In this document: positions 58,433 through 64,000 of the stretch, piece after piece
Layout: every line of letters begins with the position of its first letter
Position numbering within the stretch: the first letter of the stretch is position 1
Position numbers and translations under genes: made by a program
Origin: Pseudomonas sp. NCCP-436
Lineage (GTDB): Bacteria > Pseudomonadota > Gammaproteobacteria > Pseudomonadales > Pseudomonadaceae
DNA length: 64,000 nucleotides
NCBI RefSeq assembly: GCF_019656335.1
Contig: NZ_BPLZ01000001.1
Coordinates: 368,408-432,407, forward strand
Direction of reading: 5' to 3'
The notes under the pieces: generated by a model
Told to the model about the DNA's origin: nothing
Database searches by the model: none
The model's input: only the letters and a program-made list of their open reading frames with translations

Positions 58433-58755
58433 TTATTTGGGCTTGTACGCGCAGTAACCCGGCCGCGGGCCGACCTTGGGGTGATGACGGCAGGTGTCCG
58501 GGCGCTTTTCGTAGACAGTGCACAGGCGCGTCTTGCGGTCGAGGAACAGGCAGTCGTTATTGGACATGCGCGTCAGGGTGAAGATGCCCGACTTCTGGTT
58601 GAAGCGTTCGACGATGCCGTCCTTCTGCAGACGCCTGGCGATGTTTTTCGGCGGTTCGCTGCGCTCGAACTCGTCCACCAGCTCCAGGCGAATCAGGCCG
58701 TTAAGGCGCACTTCAACGGGCAGGGTGCAGCTGCTATCAGGCGGGGCGTCATCAT
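58433..58755 (-). CDS. YkgJ-family cysteine-cluster protein, start disturbed by an apparent 1-nt deletion
   Basis: The frame gives CTLPVEVRLNGLIRLELVDEF ... DCLFLDRKTRLCTVYEKRPDTCRHHP ... GYCAYKPK, a small protein with a cysteine cluster that may bind metal (YkgJ group). No ATG, GTG or TTG lies at the expected N-terminus in this frame; it is open to an ATG at 58990, adding about 78 unlikely residues. ATGATG at 58755-58750 is in the neighbouring frame; one more C in the CCCC run at 58746-58743 would give MMTPPPDSSCTLPVEV and a 107-residue protein. Either a real frameshift or a homopolymer sequencing error. Confidence 0.62.
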
Positions 58756-58763
58756 GGTTGGCT

Positions 58764-59039
58764 ATGGTACGGTCTGCGCCGCTGCGGTCACGGGTCGACG
58801 TCAGTGCTGTCCCGTCCGAGGTGGATGCGCCGGCGAGTGTGGCGACGGACTGGAAGCGCTGGGGGCTCTGGGCCGTGTTGCTGCTTGGCGTGGTCTTGCT
58901 GGCTGTGATGGCGGCGAGCCTTCTGCGTCGGCCTGAAAAGGCTGAGCCAGGCCAGAGCGCCCGTATCGGCGGCCTGCTGGCAGGTGGCATCGTCAGCCAT
59001 CCATCCCGGCAGGCAGCATTGCGCAGCGACTCGGGTTAA
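58764..59039 (+). pseudogene. Possible C-terminal remnant of a DUF3999-type membrane protein
   Basis: A 91-codon ORF ending 35 bp before fbp. It has one hydrophobic helix, [20 protein letters not shown] (about 31-50), followed by basic residues and a soluble tail. Full-length DUF3999 proteins end with such a helix and, as I recall, are often encoded just before fbp-region genes in pseudomonads. The missing front and the overlap with the disturbed YkgJ gene suggest a rearrangement point. It may equally be a spurious ORF. Confidence 0.35.
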
Positions 59040-59073
59040 ACTGCGCAGGTTTTTTCCTATTCCGGAGCCGTCC

Positions 59074-60081
59074 ATGTCCCGCGTCACCCTGAGCCGCTAT
59101 CTGATCGAGCAGACTCGCAGCCACAACACCCCGGCCGACCTGCGTTTCCTTATCGAAGTCGTGGCGCGGGCCTGCAAGGCAATCAGCCATCAGGTTTCCA
59201 AGGGCGCCCTTGGCGGGGTGCTCGGAAGTCTCGACAGTGAAAACGTGCAGGGCGAGGTGCAGAAGAAGCTCGACGTGATCTCCAACGAGATCTTGCTGGA
59301 GGCCAACGAGTGGGGCGGCCACCTGGCCGGCATGGCCTCCGAGGAAATGGACAATGCCTACCAGATTCCCGGCAAGTACCCGAAGGGGGCCTACCTGCTG
59401 GTGTTCGACCCGCTGGACGGCTCCAGCAACATTGACGTCAACGTCTCGGTCGGCACCATCTTCTCGGTGCTGCGTTGCCCGGATCGCCATGGCGAGACCG
59501 GCGACCTGGGTGAGGAAGCCTTCCTCCAGCCGGGTACCCAGCAGGTTGCTGCCGGCTACGCCATCTACGGCCCGCAGACCATGCTGATGCTGACCCTCGG
59601 TGACGGCGTCAAGGGCTTCACTCTGGACCGCGAGCTGGGCAGCTTCGTGCTTACTCACGACAACATCCGGGTGCCGGAGGCGACCAAGGAATTCGCCATC
59701 AACATGTCCAACCAGCGTCACTGGGAGCCGCCGGTGCAACGTTATGTCACCGAGCTGCTGGCCGGCGAGACCGGGCCGCTGGGCAAGAACTACAACATGC
59801 GCTGGATTGCCTCGATGGTTGCCGATGTGCACCGTATCCTGACCCGTGGCGGCATCTTCATGTATCCGCGCGACGCCCGCGAGCCGGAGAAACCGGGCAA
59901 GCTGCGTCTGATGTACGAGGCCAACCCGATGTCGATGATCATCGAACAGGCCGGTGGCGCCGCTACCAATGGTCATCAGCGCATTCTCGATGTTCAGCCG
60001 GAGTCGTTGCACCAACGTGTGGCGGTGTTCCTCGGCTCGAAGGAAGAAGTGCTGCGTATCACTGCCTACCACCGCAACTGA
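59074..60081 (+). CDS. fbp: Class 1 fructose-1,6-bisphosphatase
   Basis: Gluconeogenic phosphatase of 335 residues. Signatures: the N-terminal [14 protein letters not shown], metal/substrate motif [22 protein letters not shown], and [10 protein letters not shown]-terminal [27 protein letters not shown] is the sugar-phosphate binding region. The ATG at 59074 follows GGAG; the open frame from 58984 is not coding. Its TGA overlaps the next ATG by one base (TGATG). It works with the aldolase gene elsewhere in the window. Confidence 0.97.
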   Translation: MSRVTLSRYLIEQTRSHNTPADLRFLIEVVARACKAISHQVSKGALGGVLGSLDSENVQGEVQKKLDVISNEILLEANEWGGHLAGMASEEMDNAYQIPGKYPKGAYLLVFDPLDGSSNIDVNVSVGTIFSVLRCPDRHGETGDLGEEAFLQPGTQQVAAGYAIYGPQTMLMLTLGDGVKGFTLDRELGSFVLTHDNIRVPEATKEFAINMSNQRHWEPPVQRYVTELLAGETGPLGKNYNMRWIASMVADVHRILTRGGIFMYPRDAREPEKPGKLRLMYEANPMSMIIEQAGGAATNGHQRILDVQPESLHQRVAVFLGSKEEVLRITAYHRN

Positions 60082-60680
60082 TGGACGCCTGGCAGCCTCT
60101 GCTCGACTGGTGGTTCGGCGCGGAGGCTCCGGCTGCCGAGGTGGCCGCTGCTCGCCATGGACTATGGTTCGGCAAGCGCGACGAGCAGGATCGCGAGGCC
60201 GAGCAACGCTTCGGCGTACAGGTTCGCCAGGCTCTGAGCGGCGGTCTGCAGGACTGGAAACAGTCGCCGCAGGGCTGGCTGGCACTGCTGATTCTGCTGG
60301 ATCAGTTGCCGCGGATGATCTTCCGCAATACGCCACAGGCTTTTGCCGGTGATCCGCTGGCCCTTGCGCTGCTGGAGGACGGGCTGGCAAAACAGTGGGA
60401 TCGGCGGTTGCCGCCGATTCGCCGGGTATTTGCCTATCTGATTCTCGAGCATGCCGAGGATCCGCTGCTGCAGGATAGGGCTGTGGCCTGCTTTCGTGTC
60501 TTGCTGAACGAGGCTACCGAGGAGGAGCGGGGATTGTTCGCGAACTTTCTCGAGTTTGCCGAGCGGCACCAGCAGGTAATCAGGCTTTTTGGCCGCTTTC
60601 CTCATCGCAATGCCATTCTCGGACGTCATTCCAGTCCCAAGGAAGTTGCTTTTCTAGGGGAACCCGGTTCGCGTTTCTGA
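60081..60680 (+). CDS. DUF924 family protein
   Basis: A 199-residue, helical, cytosolic-looking protein. The DUF924 pattern is clear: LLDWWFGAEAP, HGLWFGKRDEQDREAEQRFG, GWLALLILLDQLPRMIFRNTP and the later PFMHSE-like region replaced by EHAEDPLLQD. Function unknown in general. It is translationally coupled to fbp (TGATG), a linkage also seen in other pseudomonads, which points to a role near central carbon metabolism. Confidence 0.88.
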   Translation: MDAWQPLLDWWFGAEAPAAEVAAARHGLWFGKRDEQDREAEQRFGVQVRQALSGGLQDWKQSPQGWLALLILLDQLPRMIFRNTPQAFAGDPLALALLEDGLAKQWDRRLPPIRRVFAYLILEHAEDPLLQDRAVACFRVLLNEATEEERGLFANFLEFAERHQQVIRLFGRFPHRNAILGRHSSPKEVAFLGEPGSRF

Positions 60681-60748
60681 ACTCCAAGCGGGCAAGACGC
60701 CGGCGGCTATGCCAAGCTTGCTGGCACTTTCCCATCAGGAGTTCTCCA

Positions 60749-61000
60749 ATGTCGATGCGTATCGCGGCGCTGCTCGCCTGCTGCCTCCTGGCGGCCTGCA
60801 GCAAGATCAACCAGGACAACTACGCCAAGCTCAAACCGGGTATGAGCAAGGACGAAGTGGAGCGGCTGCTGGGCGCGCCAGACGAATGCGCCGGGGCACT
60901 GGGCATGACCAGTTGTACTTGGACCAACGGGCAGAGTTACATCAGCGTCCAGTATGGCGGAGACACGGTCATGCTGTTCTCTGGCAAGGGACTCAAATAA
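60749..61000 (+). CDS. BamE/SmpA-like small lipoprotein
   Basis: An 83-residue lipoprotein (MSMRIAALLACCLLAACSK, lipobox LAAC). The mature part has the SmpA/BamE-type pattern NYAKLKPGMSKDEVERLLGAPDEC, then CTWTNGQSYISVQYGGDTV. It is not BamE itself, which is longer; closest in type to short DUF3862-like lipoproteins. CAGGAG precedes the ATG. Followed after 13 bp by the lipocalin gene, so both envelope lipoproteins are likely co-expressed. Confidence 0.83.
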   Translation: MSMRIAALLACCLLAACSKINQDNYAKLKPGMSKDEVERLLGAPDECAGALGMTSCTWTNGQSYISVQYGGDTVMLFSGKGLK

Positions 61001-61013
61001 ACGGGAGCAGATA

Positions 61014-61559
61014 ATGCGCGGCACTCTGGTTGTCAGTGTTCTTGCGGTTCTTGCCGGTTGTGCCAATTCCGGAACAGGGTCGATTCCTCCAGTGCCACCG
61101 AAGACCATGCAGGTGGATCTGCAGCGTTATCAGGGCACCTGGTACGAACTGGCACGCCTGCCGCTGTACTTCCAGCGTCAGTGTGTGCAGTCCGAGGCCC
61201 ACTATGCGCTGCAGGCTTCGGGCAGCATCGCCGTGACCAACCGCTGCCGCACTGCCGAGGGTGAGTGGCAGGAAGTTACCGGCCAGGCCGAGCCGCAGGA
61301 GGAGGGACACACCGACAAGTTCTCGGTGCGCTTCGACAACTGGGCCAGCCGTCTACTGCGGATTCGCGGCGATTACTGGGTGCTGTACCACGACAGCGAC
61401 TATCAGGTTGCGCTGGTCGGCCATCCGCAACGCAAGTATCTCTGGCTGCTGTCGCGTACTCCGCAGGTGGACGAGGCGACCCGTCAGCAATTGCTGTCGG
61501 TAGCCCGCGAGCGAGGCTATCGCAATACTGACGAGCTGATCTGGCGCAAGGCCGATTGA
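61014..61559 (+). CDS. blc: Outer membrane lipocalin Blc
   Basis: A 181-residue lipoprotein lipocalin. Lipobox in MRGTLVVSVLAVLAGCANSG. The lipocalin GxW motif is in YQGTWYELARLPLYFQRQC, followed by NRCRTAEGEWQEV, FSVRFDN and DYQVALVGHPQRKYLWLLSRTP. Family members bind lysophospholipids at the outer membrane and respond to envelope stress. GGGAG precedes the ATG at 61014. Same gene order as fbp-DUF924-lipoprotein-blc in P. aeruginosa. Confidence 0.93.
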   Translation: MRGTLVVSVLAVLAGCANSGTGSIPPVPPKTMQVDLQRYQGTWYELARLPLYFQRQCVQSEAHYALQASGSIAVTNRCRTAEGEWQEVTGQAEPQEEGHTDKFSVRFDNWASRLLRIRGDYWVLYHDSDYQVALVGHPQRKYLWLLSRTPQVDEATRQQLLSVARERGYRNTDELIWRKAD

Positions 61560-61575
61560 GGCTGGCGCTGCGACA

Positions 61576-62013
61576 TCATTCCCAGTCCAGGCGGCCCAGC
61601 TTCCATTCGCCGTCTTCCAGCCACCATTCAAGACGCACCGCATAGTGCCTGGCGCTGTCCGGAATCAGTCCTTCGGCGCCGGTGAGGGCAATCTGCGCCT
61701 CACTGTGGCCACGGCTGGAAACAACCGGGTCGACCCAACTGCTCTTGCTCAGGGCGATTACCCGTACGTTGCGGTGACGCAGAAAGAGCAGAGTCATGGT
61801 GCGCCTGGCCCATTCACGGTCGAGCGACTGGCGGGCGAGGAACTCTCCGTGCAACTGATCCATCACGGCCGAGGTGTTCTTGGCTTCGATATTTTCCTGC
61901 AGACGCTGCGTCGCTGCTTCCAGCGCCACCTGCGGATCGTTGCGGGAGCAGCCGCCGAGCAGCAGGGCGATGGTCAGCAGCAGAGGCCAAAGGGCCAGTT
62001 GACGGCTCGACAT
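61576..62013 (-). CDS. Predicted lipoprotein with NTF2-like appearance (145 aa)
   Basis: A 145-residue lipoprotein (MSSRQLALWPLLLTIALLLGGCSR, lipobox LGGC). The mature part has two helices, then a strand-rich end with VRLEWWLEDGEWKLGRLDWE, a layout typical of small NTF2-like periplasmic proteins. AAAGGA at eight bases before the ATG at 62013 favours it over 62031. Convergent with blc (16 bp gap) and divergent from the iminopeptidase gene. Function not inferable. Confidence 0.75.
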   Translation of the reverse strand: MSSRQLALWPLLLTIALLLGGCSRNDPQVALEAATQRLQENIEAKNTSAVMDQLHGEFLARQSLDREWARRTMTLLFLRHRNVRVIALSKSSWVDPVVSSRGHSEAQIALTGAEGLIPDSARHYAVRLEWWLEDGEWKLGRLDWE

Positions 62014-62206
62014 GCCGAAGTTCCTTTTCATGGTTATGATGCCCGGCAGGGCCGCGGCTGGTAGCCGCCCCACGCCGTGTCTCCGACTGTTGCGGAGCAT
62101 GGTGGGCCGGCACGCTGGATGTTACAGCGACATGCGGGCTTTCACAGACTGTTTTGCCGGGCCATCGCCAATATCGGTGGTTCTCACGTTCAGCCAGGAG
62201 CCAGTC

Positions 62207-63178
62207 ATGCAGACCCTGTACCCGGAGATCAAGCCATACGCCCGCCACCAACTGGCGGTGGAGCCCCCTCATGTCCTGTACGTGGATGAGAGTGGTTCGG
62301 CGGACGGCCTGCCGGTGATGTTTATCCACGGCGGGCCGGGTGCGGGTTGCGATGCTGCCAGCCGCCGCTACTTCGATCCGACCTTGTACCGCATCGTCAC
62401 CTTTGACCAGCGCGGCTGCGGCCGTTCGACCCCGCACGCGAGCCTGGAGAACAACACCACCCAGGCACTGATAGCCGACATCGAGCGGATCCGCGAGCAC
62501 CTGGGTATCGAGCAGTTCGTGCTGTTTGGCGGCTCATGGGGTTCGACTCTGGCACTGGCCTATGCCCAGACGCATCCGCAGCGGGTGCTCGGTCTGATCC
62601 TGCGCGGCATCTTCCTGTGTCGCCCGCAGGAGATGCAGTGGTTCTATCAGGAAGGGGCCAGCCGGCTGTTCCCGGATTACTGGGAGGACTACCTGGCACC
62701 AATCCCGGTGGAGGAGCGTGCTGATCTGATGCAGGCCTTCTATAAGCGACTGACCGGCGCCGACCAGATTGCCCAGATGCACGCGGCCAGGGCTTGGTCG
62801 ACCTGGGAAGGACGCACTGCCACTTTGCGCCCCAACAGCCAGGTCGTCGATCATTTCAGCGAGCCGCTACGGGCTCTTTCCATAGCCCGTATCGAGTGCC
62901 ACTACTTCGTCAACAATGCCTTCCTCGAGGCCGATCAGTTGCTGCGTGACATGCCGAAGATAGCCCACCTGCCGGGCATCATCGTGCACGGTCGCTACGA
63001 TGTGATCTGCCCGCTGGATAATGCCTGGGCACTGCATCAGGCCTGGCCCAACAGCGAGCTACAGATCATCCGCGACGCCGGCCACTCGGCTGCCGAGCCA
63101 GGCATCACCGATGCACTGGTGCGAGCCACCGAAACCATGGCCAGGCGTCTGCTCGATCTGCCGCCGGAGGACGCATGA
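62207..63178 (+). CDS. pip: Proline iminopeptidase
   Basis: Alpha/beta hydrolase of 323 residues (S33 family) that removes N-terminal proline from peptides. Visible: oxyanion region [23 protein letters not shown], nucleophile [18 protein letters not shown], acid GRYDVICP and catalytic His [16 protein letters not shown] precedes the ATG at 62207. Its last codon overlaps the dtd start (ATGA), so the two are coupled. Confidence 0.95.
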   Translation: MQTLYPEIKPYARHQLAVEPPHVLYVDESGSADGLPVMFIHGGPGAGCDAASRRYFDPTLYRIVTFDQRGCGRSTPHASLENNTTQALIADIERIREHLGIEQFVLFGGSWGSTLALAYAQTHPQRVLGLILRGIFLCRPQEMQWFYQEGASRLFPDYWEDYLAPIPVEERADLMQAFYKRLTGADQIAQMHAARAWSTWEGRTATLRPNSQVVDHFSEPLRALSIARIECHYFVNNAFLEADQLLRDMPKIAHLPGIIVHGRYDVICPLDNAWALHQAWPNSELQIIRDAGHSAAEPGITDALVRATETMARRLLDLPPEDA

Positions 63179-63612
63179 AGCTGCTGATTCAGCGCGTTCG
63201 CAGCGCGCGGGTAGAGGTTCGGGAGGAAGTGGTCGGCAGCATTGACCAGGGTCTGCTGGCGCTGGTCGGAGTGGAGCCGCAGGATGATCAGGCGAGTGTC
63301 GCCCGCGCCCTGCATAAGCTGCTCAACTACCGTGTATTCAGCGACGATGCCGGCAAGATGAATCGTTCCCTGGCGGATGTCGGTGGTGGCTTGCTGCTGG
63401 TCTCACAGTTTACTCTGGCCGCCGACACCAAAAGTGGCATGCGCCCCAGCTTCTCCAGCGCCGCGCCACCTGCCCAGGGGGAGAGGCTGTTCGACGCGCT
63501 GGTGGCGCTGGCGCGCGAGCAGCATCCGAATGTGGCGACCGGGCGTTTCGGTGCCGACATGCAGGTGCATCTGGTCAACGACGGGCCGGTGACCTTCCTT
63601 CTGGAGGTCTGA
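63175..63612 (+). CDS. dtd: D-aminoacyl-tRNA deacylase
   Basis: A 145-residue enzyme clearing D-amino acids from mischarged tRNA. Full length, with the two active-site motifs [10 protein letters not shown] and the C-terminal [13 protein letters not shown] (Gly-cisPro region NDGPVT). It overlaps pip by 4 bp. The pip-dtd-tatA-like order is typical of pseudomonads. Confidence 0.97.
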   Translation: MKLLIQRVRSARVEVREEVVGSIDQGLLALVGVEPQDDQASVARALHKLLNYRVFSDDAGKMNRSLADVGGGLLLVSQFTLAADTKSGMRPSFSSAAPPAQGERLFDALVALAREQHPNVATGRFGADMQVHLVNDGPVTFLLEV

Positions 63613-63622
63613 GTCTGGCGCC

Positions 63623-63841
63623 TCAGATATGCTCCTGTTTCTCCTGAGCAGTCTTCATGCTGCTGGTGCCTTCCTGAGTGATCGTTGCCACCTCGCCATT
63701 GCTGCCCAGCGAACGACGGAAGCCGCCGATGGCATCGCCCAGATCACTGCCGAGTGTGCGCAGGCGCTTGCTGCCGAACAGCATGATGACGATGAGTAGG
63801 ATGATGAGAAGCTGCCAGATGCTGATGCCGGCTATGCCCAT
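63623..63841 (-). CDS. TatA/TatE-type twin-arginine translocase subunit
   Basis: A 72-residue protein with one N-terminal helix ([22 protein letters not shown]) and the TatA signature [20 protein letters not shown], then a short charged tail. It belongs to the TatA/E group rather than TatB by length and the FGSKRL motif. No tatB or tatC follows on its 3' side in the window. Its promoter region is occupied by an IS3-family end about 20 bp upstream of the ATG. GGGAGAGA ribosome site intact. Confidence 0.9.
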   Translation of the reverse strand: MGIAGISIWQLLIILLIVIMLFGSKRLRTLGSDLGDAIGGFRRSLGSNGEVATITQEGTSSMKTAQEKQEHI

Positions 63842-63860
63842 GAAATGTCTCTCCCAAGGT

Positions 63861-64000
63861 TGGTCGGATAAGGGGGTTCTACCCCATTTCCACGGACGGT
63901 TTGAAAAGGGCTGAAAACTTCAGATCTTGCCGGGCGACTCTACGACGCATTCGTGGGTTATGAAACCGCTCGATGTAGTCGAATAGATCCGCCCGTGCTT
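63861..64000 (-). mobile_element. End of an IS3-family insertion sequence, continuing past the window
   Basis: The transposase reading frame ends at 63879. The likely terminus is near 63861, where the plus strand begins TGGTCGGATAAGGGGG, fitting the TG ends usual for IS3-family elements. The other end is outside the window, so completeness cannot be judged. Confidence 0.7.
63879..63998 (-). CDS. IS3-family transposase, C-terminal 39 residues (cut by window edge)
   Basis: The minus strand reads [20 protein letters not shown] to a TAG at 63879, ending KPSVEMG. The block [10 protein letters not shown] is the typical end of the IS3 OrfB integrase (DDE) domain; the KPSVE-type tail is found in some Pseudomonas IS3 elements. 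Catalytic residues would lie beyond the window. It points leftward towards the tatA-like gene, so readthrough could drive it. Confidence 0.8.
   Translation of the reverse strand, partial: ARADLFDYIERFHNPRMRRRVARQDLKFSALFKPSVEMG

Overview
The window reads as a chromosomal segment of a Pseudomonas-type gammaproteobacterium. It has high GC, Pseudomonas-like proteins throughout, a SAH riboswitch on ahcY-metF, and the choline, glycine betaine, dimethylglycine and carnitine genes in an arrangement close to that known from P. aeruginosa. I cannot name a species; the compact catabolic block and intergenic repeats would fit the mendocina/stutzeri side of the genus. I see no rRNA, tRNA or CRISPR array. 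The only mobile DNA is the edge of an IS3-family element at the right border.

Left third (1-31.4 kb), housekeeping. It opens with the 5' part of bioA, a cytochrome b561/YceI pair, the helicase gene rhlE behind a long leader, and the nucleosidase gene ppnN. The methyl cycle follows: metF and ahcY under a SAH riboswitch, then (after a PilJ-type chemoreceptor, a class II cytochrome c lipoprotein and ligB) metK behind an ArsR-methyltransferase regulator of the SahR type. A 24-bp near-perfect palindrome lies in front of that regulator. tktA, epd, pgk and a class II aldolase gene form a pentose-phosphate/glycolysis block with small lipoproteins between them. Next come a PQQ-type sugar dehydrogenase, a YgjP-like metalloprotein, a DUF2789 gene broken by a stop codon, a Gre factor, a YccS-type membrane protein, a periplasmic binding protein, a two-receiver diguanylate cyclase and dbpA.

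Middle (31.4-58.4 kb), quaternary amine use. After an MdtD-like exporter come betIBA (choline to glycine betaine), a betaine-type binding protein, the CbcVWX-type ABC transporter, an extra ChoX-like binding protein and the activator GbdR. A seven-gene leftward operon follows: M19-dipeptidase homologue, DUF5943 protein, dgcA, dgcB, etfA, etfB and an unnamed 83-aa protein. Its core is dimethylglycine demethylation with electron transfer through ETF. CdhR and caiX-cdhC-cdhA-cdhB take carnitine to glycine betaine. Four binding proteins thus share one visible ABC core. Palindromes resembling a BetI operator occur at betB and gbdR, with a half-match at betI.

Right end (58.4-64 kb). A YkgJ-type gene with an apparent 1-nt deletion at its start faces a short ORF that may be the remnant of a DUF3999 gene. 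Then come fbp, a DUF924 gene, a BamE-like lipoprotein, lipocalin blc, another lipoprotein, a proline iminopeptidase, dtd and a tatA/E-type gene. The IS3-family end lies about 20 bp upstream of the tatA-like start codon.
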